Shown: positions 41,794 through 50,942 of the stretch, piece after piece
How the letters are laid out: the number at the start of each line of letters is the position of its first letter
How positions within the stretch are numbered: position 1 is the stretch's first letter
Assembly: GCF_900107995.1 (NCBI RefSeq)
Contig: NZ_FNUM01000002.1
Coordinates: 20,273 to 84,272, forward strand
Source of the DNA: Alcanivorax sp. DSM 26293
Lineage (GTDB): Bacteria; Pseudomonadota; Gammaproteobacteria; Pseudomonadales; Alcanivoracaceae
DNA: 64,000 bases
Reading direction: 5' to 3'
Notes under the pieces: generated by a model
Seen by the model: only the letters and a program-made list of their open reading frames with translations
What the model was told of the DNA's origin: nothing
The model's database searches: none
Translations under genes and position numbers: made by a program

Positions 41794-44466
41794 TCAGGAG
41801 TTTCCGTTGTTCTTGTCGTCGAGCTCTTTGATGAGGGTTTCCTGCAGTTGCTGACACAGGGCCGGGTCGGAAACCGGCTCACCATCAAGATCGGTAATGA
41901 AAAAGACGTCTTCTGCGCGCTCGCCCAGGGTGGCAATGCGGGCATTTTGTACCAGCAGTTCGAAGCGCATGAAGATGCGGCCGATATGCGCCAGCAGGCC
42001 GGGGCGATCCAGGGTCTGGATGTCTACGGCGGTGCGATCGTTGACGATGTCGTTGCTGATCACCACCTGGGTGGGCACATCGAAATGTTTGTGTCGACGC
42101 GGCATGCGCCGGCTCACCGTGGAGGAGAAACGTTCCGGGTGTTTCAGGGTTTCGGTGAGCGTTTTACGAATCTGTTCGATGCGCGGCCAGTCTTCGCCAA
42201 TGGGGGTGCCATGCTCGTCCAGAACGATGTAGGTATCCAGACTGAAGCCGTCGGCACTGGTGATGATCCGTGCGTCCATGATGGTCAGGCCCAGGGTGTC
42301 CAGGGCGTTCACCGTGGCGCTGAACAGGTTGCGGGTGTCCGGGGTGTAGATAAAGATCTGCGACCCTCCCGCCAGCACGCTCTGACTGGACTCCCGAATC
42401 AGCACCAATGGGTCGTCCGGATCTTCCCGGTCCAGCAGGGCTTCGGTATGCCAGGCGATGTCCCGGGGTGTCTCGCGCAGAAAGTATTCGTCACCAATGT
42501 TCGCCCACAGGGATTCGATGGCTCTGGGATCGTGATCCCGCTCGGTGAGCATCTTCATGGCGGCATCGCGGGTTTCGTCGATCCAGTCCTGTTTCTCCAC
42601 CGGATTGTTGAGACCCCGGCGCAGGGCGCGCTTGGTTTCCGTGTAGAGCTGACGCAGCAGGGAGGCCCGCCAGGAGTTCCACAGGGTGGGGTTGGTGGCG
42701 TTGATATCCGCCACGGTCAGCACATAGAGATAATCCAGGTGGACCAGGTCGCCGACCTTGCGGGCAAATTCGTAGACCACATCCGGGTCGGAGATGTCCT
42801 TGCGCTGGGCGGTCACGCTCATGGTCAGGTGGTTTCTTACCAGCCAGGCCACCAGCTTGCCGTCCCAGGCGGTCAGTCCATGGCGCTGGCAGAAGGCAAT
42901 GGCGTCTTCCGCGCCCAGTTCGGAATGGTCGCCGCCGCGGCCCTTGGCGATATCGTGGTAAAGCCCGGCGGTGTAGAGCAGTTCCGGCTTGGGCAGGCGG
43001 TAGAACACCTCGCTGGCCAGGGGGAATTCCTCGCGCAGGTCCTCATAGCGCAACCGGCGCATATTCTTGATCACCAGCAGGGTATGGGCATCCACGGTGT
43101 AAATGTGGAACAGGTCGTACTGCATCATGCCGATGATGCCGCCGAACTCCGGCAGGTATTTGCCGAGGATGCCGTAGCGTTTCATGCGCCGCAGCTGCGA
43201 GAACAGGGCATGGGGGCTGCGCAGCAACTGCATGAAAAGGTCGGTGTTTTCCGGGTTGCTGCGGAAGGCATCATTGATCTGCCGGCGATGATAAATCAGT
43301 GCCCGCACCGTGGCGGCCCGAATCCCTTTCAATTCCGGGTTCTGGGCCATCAACACAAAGGCTTCCAGCAGGGCGCTGGGGTGTTTCTCGAAGACGTCCG
43401 GGCTGGTCACTTCCAGGTAATCGTTGCGCACCTGGAAGCGCCGGTTCAGTGGTCGCACCTGGTCCGGCTTTTCGTTGTGCAGGATTACCTCATCGAACAG
43501 CTGCAGCAGCATTTCGTTGAGTACCGACAGGGCCAGTGCTACCCGGTAGAAGCCTTTCATGAAATGTTCCACCGCCAGGTTGGCGTTGGAATCCTCGTGG
43601 CCCAGACGGGTGGCGAGCTGGCGCTGGTGATCGAACAGCAGCCGGTTTTCGTTGCGCTCGGTGTGGACATGCAACTGCCAGCGTACTTCCCAGAGATAAT
43701 CCAGGCACTTGCGCAACACGCCATACTCTTCGGCAGTGAGAAAACCCACATCCACCAGGGCTTCAAGGCTGTCGGCATTGAAGTGTCGTTTGGCCACCCA
43801 GGCGATCATCTGCACATCACGCAGGCCGCCCGGCGCATTCTTCAGATCCGGTTCCAGGTTGTATTCGGTGTCATTGAAGCGCTTGTGTCGGGCAACCTGT
43901 TCCTGCCATTTGGCCGCAAAGAATGCCGCGGAGTCCCACATATGTTCCGGACCGGTGCGTTCTTCCAGCTGTTCGCGAAGGCTGTCGTTACCGCCCAGGG
44001 TGCGCGCTTCCATGATGTTGGTGGCAACGGTGATGTCTTCCCGGGCCAGCTCCACGCACTCATCCAGGGTGCGCACTGCATGGCCGATTTCCAGGCCCAT
44101 GTCCCAGAGAAACGCGACAAAGCGTTCCAGGCTGTCCCGGAGGCTCTGATCCGGGGCTTCGGCCATCAACACCAGGACATCCACATCGGAGCAGGGGTGC
44201 AGCTCGGCCCGGCCATAGCCGCCCACCGCGACCAGAGACAGGTCATCACGGTCTGCCAGCCCGAACAGGGACCAGGCGGCGACCATCACCTGGTCCACCA
44301 GTTCTGCCCGGGCGCGGACCAGCTCGGTGATGTCTGTGTCTTCGAAGGCCTGATTCAGGCGCTCCTGGCCCTGTTCCAGGTACTGGCGGGCATACTGGCC
44401 CGGCTGGGCGCTTTCCTGGAGGGCCTCAAACAGATGTTCCTGGGGCAGGGCGGGGGAGAGAGTCAT
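41794..44466 (-). CDS. glnD: Bifunctional uridylyltransferase/uridylyl-removing enzyme GlnD
   Basis: 890 residues. Domains in order: nucleotidyltransferase with VGGYGRAELHPCSDVDVLVL near residue 80, a linker domain, an HD hydrolase domain with LYHDIAKGRGGDHSELGAED, and two C-terminal ACT domains (FIYTPDTRNLFSATVNALDT, DIQTLDRPGLLAHIGRIFMR) that sense glutamine. It adds UMP to PII proteins in nitrogen starvation and removes it in excess; GlnK at 20857 carries the target Tyr. The ATG at 44466 was preferred to an in-frame GTG at 44505 that lies within a hairpin. map is upstream and dapC downstream on the same strand. Confidence 0.96.
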   Translation of the reverse strand: MTLSPALPQEHLFEALQESAQPGQYARQYLEQGQERLNQAFEDTDITELVRARAELVDQVMVAAWSLFGLADRDDLSLVAVGGYGRAELHPCSDVDVLVLMAEAPDQSLRDSLERFVAFLWDMGLEIGHAVRTLDECVELAREDITVATNIMEARTLGGNDSLREQLEERTGPEHMWDSAAFFAAKWQEQVARHKRFNDTEYNLEPDLKNAPGGLRDVQMIAWVAKRHFNADSLEALVDVGFLTAEEYGVLRKCLDYLWEVRWQLHVHTERNENRLLFDHQRQLATRLGHEDSNANLAVEHFMKGFYRVALALSVLNEMLLQLFDEVILHNEKPDQVRPLNRRFQVRNDYLEVTSPDVFEKHPSALLEAFVLMAQNPELKGIRAATVRALIYHRRQINDAFRSNPENTDLFMQLLRSPHALFSQLRRMKRYGILGKYLPEFGGIIGMMQYDLFHIYTVDAHTLLVIKNMRRLRYEDLREEFPLASEVFYRLPKPELLYTAGLYHDIAKGRGGDHSELGAEDAIAFCQRHGLTAWDGKLVAWLVRNHLTMSVTAQRKDISDPDVVYEFARKVGDLVHLDYLYVLTVADINATNPTLWNSWRASLLRQLYTETKRALRRGLNNPVEKQDWIDETRDAAMKMLTERDHDPRAIESLWANIGDEYFLRETPRDIAWHTEALLDREDPDDPLVLIRESSQSVLAGGSQIFIYTPDTRNLFSATVNALDTLGLTIMDARIITSADGFSLDTYIVLDEHGTPIGEDWPRIEQIRKTLTETLKHPERFSSTVSRRMPRRHKHFDVPTQVVISNDIVNDRTAVDIQTLDRPGLLAHIGRIFMRFELLVQNARIATLGERAEDVFFITDLDGEPVSDPALCQQLQETLIKELDDKNNGNS

Positions 44467-44491
44467 ACAGATCCTGTAATGGCGTTGCGGG

Positions 44492-44520
44492 CATGCCAGC
44501 TCCACGATAAGGCTGGCATG
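44492..44520. repeat. Intercistronic hairpin, map / glnD
   Basis: CATGCCAGC and GCTGGCATG form a 9-bp perfect stem with an 11-nt loop, in the 74-bp gap between the map stop and glnD start. No T tract; it may modulate processing or stability of the map-glnD transcript. Confidence 0.5.
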
Positions 44521-44540
44521 TCTCCGGTGGCTGAACCGTG

Positions 44541-45335
44541 TCAGTAGAGATCGGTTTCCTCGCTACGGGCCGTCAGTACCTCGTAACCGTCGGCGGTGAC
44601 GGCAATGGTGTGCTCCCACTGGGCAGACAGCTTGCGGTCCTTGGTGACCACGGTCCAGTTGTCCGGCAGCAGCTTGTTGGCCGCCTTGCCGGCATTGATC
44701 ATGGGTTCGATGGTGAACACCATGCCTTCCTGCAATTCAAGACCCGTGCCAGGCTTGCCGTAATGGACCACCTGGGGCTCTTCATGGAAGCCTTCACCGA
44801 TACCGTGGCCACAGTACTCGCGCACTACTGAGAAGCGCTCGCCTTCAGCCATTTTCTGGATGCGATGGCCGATATCCCCCAGGCGTGCCCCGGGTTTGAC
44901 CATTTTGATGCCGGCCAGCATGCACTCGCGGGTGGTTTCCACCAGGCGGCGGGCCAGTACGGAGGGCTCACCCACATAGAACATCTTGGAGGTATCGCCG
45001 TGCCAGCCATCCTTGATGACCGTCACGTCGATGTTGATGATGTCGCCGTTCTTGAGGGCCTTGCGGTCATTGGGAATGCCGTGACAGACCACGTGGTTCA
45101 CGGAGGTGCAGACGGATTTCGGGAACGGAATCCGGCCCGGCGCGCCGCCATAGCCCAGACAGGCGGGGATAGCATGCTGCTTGTTGACGATATGGTCGTG
45201 ACAGATGCGGTCCAGTTCCTCGGTGGTGACCCCCGCCTTGACGTGCTCGCCGATCATTTCCAGGACTTCGGCGGCCAGTTTGCCCGCTTCGCGCATTTTG
45301 GCGATCTGTTCGGGGGTTTTGATGACTACATTCAT
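44541..45335 (-). CDS. map: Type I methionine aminopeptidase
   Basis: 264 residues, the E. coli size. Metal ligands Asp/Asp/His/Glu/Glu are in NIDVTVIKDGWHGDTSKMF, CGHGIGEGFHEEPQVVHYG, FTIEPMIN and WEHTIAVT. It removes the N-terminal methionine from nascent proteins; it would, for instance, expose Thr2 of Anbu and is also needed for ordinary proteins. The start at 45335 (MNVVIKTPEQIAKM) matches the family; an in-frame GTG or ATG upstream would enter the rpsB leader. It is divergent from rpsB, as in E. coli and Pseudomonas. Confidence 0.97.
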   Translation of the reverse strand: MNVVIKTPEQIAKMREAGKLAAEVLEMIGEHVKAGVTTEELDRICHDHIVNKQHAIPACLGYGGAPGRIPFPKSVCTSVNHVVCHGIPNDRKALKNGDIINIDVTVIKDGWHGDTSKMFYVGEPSVLARRLVETTRECMLAGIKMVKPGARLGDIGHRIQKMAEGERFSVVREYCGHGIGEGFHEEPQVVHYGKPGTGLELQEGMVFTIEPMINAGKAANKLLPDNWTVVTKDRKLSAQWEHTIAVTADGYEVLTARSEETDLY

Positions 45336-45418
45336 GATACTTGAGGAAACTCCAGCTATTTCAGTGGGTTGAGCGGGTGTGTGCCAGCGCTCTCTGCGCC
45401 GGTAATGCGCCTTTGGCG

Positions 45419-45447
45419 TTGCCCGGGAAGGGTGTCTGTGGTATAAA
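45419..45447 (+). promoter_or_regulatory. Sigma-70 promoter of rpsB
   Basis: TTGCCC, a 17-nt spacer, then TATAAA, followed by a GC-rich discriminator (GCGCGCGC) typical of growth-rate and stringent-controlled promoters. It gives a leader of roughly 175 nt before rpsB. Confidence 0.75.
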
Positions 45448-45454
45448 GCGCGCG

Positions 45455-45631
45455 CTTTCCCGCTCACTGACGGCCCTGTGGCGACAAGTGCCGCATTGTA
45501 ACCGCCGTTGGGTGGGGAAGGAAATCACACATGCCCCGTCACATAGCCCCGGGTGCCGGCTTTCCTGTTTAAGGTTGCTGGTTGGGTTTATGCGGGGGCG
45601 TGGAGGCCTAACCCAAAGTGGAGTATTAACA
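45455..45631 (+). promoter_or_regulatory. rpsB 5' leader, possible S2 autoregulatory element
   Basis: About 175 nt of untranslated leader between the promoter and the rpsB ATG. In gammaproteobacteria a structured rpsB leader binds ribosomal protein S2 to repress rpsB-tsf translation. Here GC-rich stretches that could pair occur (for example CCCCGGGTGCCGGC), but I could not verify the conserved fold by eye. Confidence 0.45.
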
Positions 45632-46390
45632 ATGTCCAGCGTAACTATGCGCGATATGCTGAAGGCCGGTGTGCACTTCGGCCACCAGACCCGTTACTGG
45701 AACCCGAAGATGAATGCATACATCTTCGGCGCCCGTAACAAGATTCACATCATCAACCTGGAAAAGACCCTGCCTCTGTTCAACGACGCCATGGCGTTCC
45801 TGAACAAGCTGGCTGCCAGCAACAACAAGATCCTGTTTGTTGGTACCAAGCGTGCAGCGCAGAAAGCGGTGAGCGAAGAAGCTCAGCGCTGCGGTATGCC
45901 CTATGTGGATCACCGTTGGTTGGGCGGCATGCTCACCAACTGGAAAACCATCCGTCAGTCCATCAAGCGGTATCGCGAACTGGAAGCCCAGTTCCAGGAT
46001 GGCACCTTCGACAAGCTGACCAAGAAAGAAGCCCTGATGCGCAAGCGTGAGATGGACAAGCTTGAGCGTTCCATCGGTGGTATCAAGGACATGGGCGGTC
46101 TGCCCGATGCCCTGTTCGTGATCGACGTGGATCACGAAGACATCGCCCTGCAGGAAGCCCGCAAGCTGGGTATTCCGGTTGTCGCGGTGGTGGACACCAA
46201 CTCCAACCCGGATGGCGTGGATTACGTGATCCCGGGTAACGACGACGCGATCCGTGCGATTCAGCTGTACGTGAAAGCGGCGGCCGACACCATTCTGGAA
46301 GGCAAGCAGTACGCCCAGAACCAGACCGGTGGCGAAAGCGAATTCGTCGAGGTAGCCGACGAGGCCGAAGGCGAGAAAGCCGAAGGTTGA
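45632..46390 (+). CDS. rpsB: 30S ribosomal protein S2
   Basis: 252 residues. Signature segments are [20 protein letters not shown] near the start and [20 protein letters not shown] near residue 160. S2 binds the small subunit late in assembly with S1 and is essential. The ATG at 45632 is preceded by GTGGAG; an in-frame read-through to 45341 is leader sequence. It is the first gene of the rpsB-tsf operon, followed by a hairpin and an inserted repeat element before tsf. Confidence 0.98.
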   Translation: MSSVTMRDMLKAGVHFGHQTRYWNPKMNAYIFGARNKIHIINLEKTLPLFNDAMAFLNKLAASNNKILFVGTKRAAQKAVSEEAQRCGMPYVDHRWLGGMLTNWKTIRQSIKRYRELEAQFQDGTFDKLTKKEALMRKREMDKLERSIGGIKDMGGLPDALFVIDVDHEDIALQEARKLGIPVVAVVDTNSNPDGVDYVIPGNDDAIRAIQLYVKAAADTILEGKQYAQNQTGGESEFVEVADEAEGEKAEG

Positions 46391-46397
46391 TCCGTCG

Positions 46398-46423
46398 AGG
46401 CAGGCCTGCGGGCCTGCCTGTTT
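46398..46423 (+). terminator. Attenuator-like hairpin after rpsB
   Basis: AGGCAGGCC-TGCG-GGCCTGCCT, a 9-bp stem followed by GTTT, 8 bases past the rpsB stop. A partial terminator between rpsB and tsf exists in E. coli, and this position matches. Confidence 0.6.
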
Positions 46424-46424
46424 A

Positions 46425-46690
46425 GAACCTGTTTACGATCTATACGCGGCCGCGTTGCCGCTGAAAATAGCGCCAGGCAAGGCGCGAACCGTAGGGCCTG
46501 ACGGGTCAAGTTCAAGGTTCGCAACACAGCATGGCGCTATTTTCAGCAGCAACCCGGAGGGCCGGGCCCCTTTTACCGCCAGCCCGCGATTGCGCTTGTT
46601 TATGTAGAATCACTACACAGCACAAGCGCAATCACGACCTAGCGAAAAAATTGACTCCGGCGCGGCTGCGTATAGATCGTGAACAGGTTC
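46425..46690. mobile_element. MITE-like multi-hairpin element between rpsB and tsf
   Basis: 266 bp bounded by 30-nt terminal inverted repeats (46425-46454 and 46661-46690) matching at 28 of 30 positions, beginning GAACCTGTTTACGATCTATA. Inside are two further perfect hairpins: GCTGAAAATAGCGCCA with TGGCGCTATTTTCAGC (46460-46475/46532-46547), itself enclosing GCGAACC/GGTTCGC, and GATTGCGCTTGT with ACAAGCGCAATC (46588-46599/46622-46633). No transposase or ORF with a ribosome site is present. No clear target-site duplication was seen. Calling it mobile is inference from its terminal-repeat architecture. It occupies most of the 332-bp rpsB-tsf gap. Confidence 0.6.
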
Positions 46691-46722
46691 TCACCGAAAC
46701 TTACCAAATTGAGAGGATAATC

Positions 46723-47601
46723 ATGGCTGCTGTAACTGCTGCAATGGTTAAGGAACTTCGCGAGCGTACCGGTCTTGGCATGATGGAATGCAAGAAGGCG
46801 CTGGTGGAAGTGGGTGGCGATATCGAAAAAGCCATCGACGAAATGCGTAAGTCTGGACAGGCCAAAGCGGCCAAGAAAGCCGGCCGTACCGCTGCTGAAG
46901 GTGCCGCTGTGATTGCCACCAATGACGACAACACCGTTGCTGTCATGGTAGAGATCAATTCAGAAACCGACTTCGTGGCTCGTGACGACAACTTCCTGGG
47001 CTTTGCCAACAAGGTGGCTGAAGCCGCTCTTGCCGCTGGTGAAACCGACGCTGCCAAAATCGGCGAGTTGAAGCTGGAAGATGGTTCCACCGTTGAAGAA
47101 ACCCGCCAGGCGCTGGTTCAGAAGATCGGTGAGAACATCCAGATCCGTCGTGCTGCCAAGCTGGAAGCCGAGGGTGCCATCGGTGCCTATGTCCACGGTG
47201 GCAAAATTGGTGTTCTGGTTGCCCTGAAGGGTGGCGATGAGGCTCTGGGTCGGGATGTGGCCATGCACGTTGCCGCGGTAAACCCGATGGTGGTCAGTGG
47301 CGACCAGGTTCCCACTGAGGTTCTCGAGAAAGAGAAAGAAATCATCCGTGCCCAGCCGGACATGGAAGGCAAGCCCGCTGAAATCGTTGAGAAGATGCTG
47401 GGCGGCCGGATCAACAAGTTCCTGAAGGAAGTGAGCCTGCTGGATCAGCCCTTCGTGAAGGATCCCAATACCTCTGTTGGCAACCTGGTGAAGGGTGCTG
47501 GCGCCGAAATCGTCGCTTTCGAGCGTCTGGTGGTCGGTGAAGGTATTGAAAAAGAAGAAGTCGATTTCGCTGCTGAGGTAGAAGCCGCAGCCAAAGGCTG
47601 A
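46723..47601 (+). CDS. tsf: Translation elongation factor Ts
   Basis: 292 residues. The N-terminal module [20 protein letters not shown] and the core [10 protein letters not shown] are the EF-Ts signatures. EF-Ts catalyses GDP/GTP exchange on EF-Tu. GAGAGGA precedes the ATG at 46723; codons upstream in the same frame belong to the inserted repeat element. It is followed by a strong terminator, so pyrH must use another promoter. Confidence 0.98.
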   Translation: MAAVTAAMVKELRERTGLGMMECKKALVEVGGDIEKAIDEMRKSGQAKAAKKAGRTAAEGAAVIATNDDNTVAVMVEINSETDFVARDDNFLGFANKVAEAALAAGETDAAKIGELKLEDGSTVEETRQALVQKIGENIQIRRAAKLEAEGAIGAYVHGGKIGVLVALKGGDEALGRDVAMHVAAVNPMVVSGDQVPTEVLEKEKEIIRAQPDMEGKPAEIVEKMLGGRINKFLKEVSLLDQPFVKDPNTSVGNLVKGAGAEIVAFERLVVGEGIEKEEVDFAAEVEAAAKG

Positions 47602-47628
47602 GGGCTGAGCATCGATCGATGAGAAAAG

Positions 47629-47663
47629 ACGCCTTGCTGGCGAGATCAGCAGGGCGTTTTTTT
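47629..47663 (+). terminator. Terminator of rpsB-tsf
   Basis: ACGCCTTGCTG pairs with CAGCAGGGCGT (11 bp, one wobble) and is followed by seven T. Confidence 0.92.
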
Positions 47664-47857
47664 CGCCTGTTGACTGGCTGTTACAGGCGATTCAAGGAAA
47701 ACCGCTTGCAACCATCGTGCGGGGAGGTACTGTGCTAGCAGGCCATACACCGACGCGGATTGAGTGCAGCGTAAAAGCCGGCTGATGCCGGTAACACAGC
47801 AAGATGATGGCGGGTATTCATGGGTGGCGCTTTCTTATGAGTGGTGGAGAACAAGAC

Positions 47858-48592
47858 ATGCCGACGAACAAGGAGCGCTCGCCGCGCTATAACCGTATTC
47901 TGCTCAAGCTGAGCGGGGAAGCGCTGGCGGGTGACGAAGGCTTCGGGATTGATCCCAAGGTGCTGGATGCGATTTCCCTGGAAATCGGCCAGCTCGTCGG
48001 TATCGGGGTCCAGGTGGGCCTGGTGGTAGGTGGTGGTAACCTGTTCCGCGGTGCAGCCTTGCAAAGTGCCGGCCTGGACCGGGTGGCAGGCGACCATATG
48101 GGAATGCTGGCTACGGTGATGAACGGTTTGGCCCTGCGGGATGCCCTGGAGCGATCCAATATCCGCACCCGTCTGATGTCGGCCATCCCCATGAGTGGCG
48201 TGGTGGAACATTATGACCACCGGAATGCCAATCGCCATCTCAAGAATGGCGAGGTGGTGATTTTCTGTGCCGGTACAGGCAACCCCTTCTTTACGACGGA
48301 TTCTGCGGCCTGTTTGCGCGGCATCGAGATCAGCGCCGATGTGGTGCTGAAAGCCACCAAGGTGGATGGCGTCTATAATGATGACCCGCAGAAGAATCCG
48401 GCGGCCGTGAAATACGACACCTTGACCTATGACGAGGTGCTGGATAAAAAGCTTGGGGTCATGGATCTGACGGCGATCTGTCTTTGCCGGGATCACTCCA
48501 TGCCGCTGCGGGTGTTTGATATGAACAAGAAGGGCGCGCTGCTGAACCTGATGCTGGGTGGCAGCGAGGGAACCCTGGTGGAGGCCGGATAA
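47858..48592 (+). CDS. pyrH: UMP kinase PyrH
   Basis: 244 residues. The amino-acid-kinase fold is marked by [35 protein letters not shown] and [20 protein letters not shown]. PyrH converts UMP to UDP, feeding all pyrimidine nucleotides and UDP-sugars. The ATG at 47858 has GGAG 9 bases upstream; in-frame ATGs at 47804 and 47837 have none. Separated from tsf by a terminator and about 190 bp in which a promoter must lie, although no convincing -35/-10 pair was found. Confidence 0.97.
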   Translation: MPTNKERSPRYNRILLKLSGEALAGDEGFGIDPKVLDAISLEIGQLVGIGVQVGLVVGGGNLFRGAALQSAGLDRVAGDHMGMLATVMNGLALRDALERSNIRTRLMSAIPMSGVVEHYDHRNANRHLKNGEVVIFCAGTGNPFFTTDSAACLRGIEISADVVLKATKVDGVYNDDPQKNPAAVKYDTLTYDEVLDKKLGVMDLTAICLCRDHSMPLRVFDMNKKGALLNLMLGGSEGTLVEAG

Positions 48593-48710
48593 TTCCGGGC
48601 GGCCCGTTCAGAACGTTTTGTGTTGCCCGCTTGTGGGCGTTGTCTACAAAGGTCTGGTGGCCATTTCGGGGCTTTCCAGACCCAGCTGAAAAGAAAGGCG
48701 AGGAATAACG

Positions 48711-49268
48711 GTGATTGACGATATTCGTAAAGATGCGGAAGCCCGCATGAAGAAAAGTCTGGCTGCGCTGGATACTGCTCTCAAGCGTGTCCGTACCGGC
48801 CGTGCCCACCCCAGTCTGCTGGACAATATTACCGTGGACTACTACGGCGCTGAGACGCCGCTGCAGCAGTTGGGCAATATCTCCGTGGAAGAGGGGCGTA
48901 CCCTGACCATCTCTCCCTTCGACAAGAGCATGATTCCGCAGATTGAGCGGGCCATCATGACCTCTGACCTGGGTCTGAATCCCTCCACGTCCGGCAGCCT
49001 GATCCGTCTGCCCCTGCCGCCGCTCACCGAAGAAACCCGTCGGGATCTGGTTAAGGTGGTCCGTGCCGAAGCCGAGCAGGCGCGGGTTTCCCTGCGCAGT
49101 GTTCGCCGTGATGCCAACAGCGACCTGAAGGAATTGCTCAAGGAAAAGGAAATCTCCGAGGACGAAGAGCGTCGCGGCGAAGAGCTTATCCAGCAGCTGA
49201 CCGACAAGATGGTGGTGGAAGTGGACCGCGTGCTGAAAGAGAAAGAAGAGGAGTTGATGACCGTATAA
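48711..49268 (+). CDS. frr: Ribosome recycling factor
   Basis: 185 residues, the exact family length. Signature regions are [35 protein letters not shown] and [13 protein letters not shown]; the C-terminal half is the long three-helix bundle. It splits post-termination ribosomes with EF-G. The start is GTG at 48711, with AGGCGAGGA before it. It lies 118 bases after pyrH and is followed by a terminator. Confidence 0.98.
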   Translation: MIDDIRKDAEARMKKSLAALDTALKRVRTGRAHPSLLDNITVDYYGAETPLQQLGNISVEEGRTLTISPFDKSMIPQIERAIMTSDLGLNPSTSGSLIRLPLPPLTEETRRDLVKVVRAEAEQARVSLRSVRRDANSDLKELLKEKEISEDEERRGEELIQQLTDKMVVEVDRVLKEKEEELMTV

Positions 49269-49292
49269 CACGGCCGGTCATCATTCACGGAT

Positions 49293-49317
49293 GCGGGCTG
49301 CATGTCAGCCCGCTTTT
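49293..49317 (+). terminator. Terminator between frr and uppS
   Basis: GCGGGCTG-CATGT-CAGCCCGC followed by TTTT. It splits the superoperon into pyrH-frr and the envelope block, or gives partial read-through. Confidence 0.82.
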
Positions 49318-49335
49318 GTTATTGGCGGATGCAGT

Positions 49336-50115
49336 ATGGCCAGCGAAAACCCTCATTCCAGCGCCCCGGATATCGACTCCCATCAGGGCGAACTTCCCCG
49401 GCATGTGGCCATTATCATGGACGGCAACAACCGCTGGGCCCGCAAGCAGGGCTTGCCGGGGGAAGAAGGACACCGTGCCGGTGAAGCCACGGTACAGACC
49501 ATTATCCGTACTGCCGCAGAGCGCGGCATCGAAGCGCTGACCCTGTTTGCCTTCAGCTCGGAGAACTGGCGGCGTCCCCAGGCGGAAGTGGAGCATCTCA
49601 TGGCGCTCTTTCTCAAGGCTCTGGGAGGCCGCGTGGAAGAGTTGCATGGCCATGGTGTCCGTATCCGTTTTATCGGGGATCGCAGTGCCTTTGCCGAGGA
49701 CCTGCAAGCCGGTATGGCCGACGCGGAAGCGTTGACTGCCGACAACCCGCGCATGACGGTGGTGATTGCGGTGAATTACGGTGGCCAGTGGGACATTGCC
49801 CAGGCTGCCCGTGAGCTGGCGACCCAGGTGGAGCAGGGCGCTATGCGCGCCGATCAGATAACGTCTGAAGCCCTTGGCCAGCATGTGGCCATGGCGGATC
49901 TGCCCCTGCCTGACCTGCTGATTCGAACGGGTGGCGATCAGCGAATAAGCAACTTTCTGCTGTGGCAACTGGCTTACAGCGAACTGTTTTTTTCCCCGCT
50001 TTTATGGCCTGATTTTGATGCGGACGCCTTTGCTGCCGCCTTACAGGACTATGCCGGCCGCCAGCGGCGTTTTGGACGCTCTGGTGAGGAAGTGGCCGGA
50101 TTGAAAGGAGAATAA
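49336..50115 (+). CDS. uppS: Undecaprenyl diphosphate synthase UppS
   Basis: 259 residues. The cis-prenyltransferase motifs are AIIMDGNNRWARKQGLPGEE (Asp for Mg, near residue 29), TLFAFSSENWRRP and DLLIRTGGDQRISNFLLWQL. UppS condenses eight isopentenyl units onto farnesyl diphosphate to give the C55 carrier; UppP at 27032 recycles it. The ATG at 49336 was chosen because the other in-frame ATG, 49291, lies within the frr terminator. cdsA follows after 2 bases. Confidence 0.96.
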   Translation: MASENPHSSAPDIDSHQGELPRHVAIIMDGNNRWARKQGLPGEEGHRAGEATVQTIIRTAAERGIEALTLFAFSSENWRRPQAEVEHLMALFLKALGGRVEELHGHGVRIRFIGDRSAFAEDLQAGMADAEALTADNPRMTVVIAVNYGGQWDIAQAARELATQVEQGAMRADQITSEALGQHVAMADLPLPDLLIRTGGDQRISNFLLWQLAYSELFFSPLLWPDFDADAFAAALQDYAGRQRRFGRSGEEVAGLKGE

Positions 50116-50117
50116 GA

Positions 50118-50942
50118 ATGCTCAAACTGCGCGTGATTACCGCGCTGGTGCTTTTGCCCATCGTGCTGGGGGCCGTGTTTGGCCTCGACCGCTTGCCTTT
50201 TGCCCTGGTGGCCGGGGTTTTCTTCCTGATGGCCGGCTGGGAATGGGCGGCGATGATGGGGAAGGTGTCCGCCGCGGTGCGAAGCGGTTGGGTCATTGGT
50301 CTGGGCGTGGTGATGGCACTGGCGGAGATCTACCGCCCGGCATGGCTGCTTAACGCCATTCCTGTCTGGTGGTTGCTGACGCTGGTGCTGGTGATCGGTT
50401 ACCCCGGTAATGCGCGTGTCTGGTACCGGCCTGTCCTGATGGCTCTTGTGGGTCTGCTCTTGCTGGTACCTTCCTGGGCGGCGATTGTGCAACTTCAGGA
50501 CGAGGGCGCCCTGGGCCTGGCAGGTCCCTGGGCACTGATGTTCATCTTGCTCTGGGTATGGGCCGCGGACACCGGGGCCTATTTCGCCGGTCGTGCCTTC
50601 GGAAAACACAAGTTGGCGCCGCTGGTGAGCCCGGGCAAAACCATTGAGGGGCTGGCCGGCGGTGTGGCCCTGGCCCTGGCTGTGGTGGCCGGTGTCTATG
50701 CCGCCGGACTTCTGGAGGCCAACCTGCTGCCGCTGATGATCGTTGCCCTGATGACGGTGCTGGCATCGGCATTGGGAGACCTGTTTGAAAGCATGGTCAA
50801 GCGTGAGCGCGGCTTCAAGGACAGCGGCACCATTTTGCCGGGCCATGGCGGCATGCTGGATCGCATTGACAGTGTGACGGCGGCGATGCCCATTGCCTTG
50901 GCCGGGTTCAACTGGTTTTCCCTGCCCGGAGGCAGTCTGTGA
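50118..50942 (+). CDS. cdsA: Phosphatidate cytidylyltransferase CdsA
   Basis: 274 residues with about eight membrane helices. The C-terminal CDP-DAG synthase signature [20 protein letters not shown] followed by GMLDRIDS is complete. It makes CDP-diacylglycerol from phosphatidic acid and CTP, the branch point to PE, PG and cardiolipin, downstream of PlsB and PlsC. AAAGGAGAATAAGA precedes the ATG. The stop overlaps the dxr GTG start (GTGA). Confidence 0.97.
   Translation: MLKLRVITALVLLPIVLGAVFGLDRLPFALVAGVFFLMAGWEWAAMMGKVSAAVRSGWVIGLGVVMALAEIYRPAWLLNAIPVWWLLTLVLVIGYPGNARVWYRPVLMALVGLLLLVPSWAAIVQLQDEGALGLAGPWALMFILLWVWAADTGAYFAGRAFGKHKLAPLVSPGKTIEGLAGGVALALAVVAGVYAAGLLEANLLPLMIVALMTVLASALGDLFESMVKRERGFKDSGTILPGHGGMLDRIDSVTAAMPIALAGFNWFSLPGGSL

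Noticed and set aside
41848..44547. 899-codon open frame on the plus strand opposite glnD
   Set aside because: It mirrors glnD almost end to end, lacks a ribosome site and resembles no family; the GlnD motifs settle the coding strand.
46531..46722. N-terminal extension of EF-Ts into the rpsB-tsf gap
   Set aside because: The in-frame codons upstream of 46723 are part of the repeat element; GAGAGGA directly precedes 46723, where the conserved protein starts.
49291..49335. UppS starting at the ATG at 49291
   Set aside because: That ATG lies at the base of the frr terminator hairpin and has no ribosome site; 49336 gives the family length.
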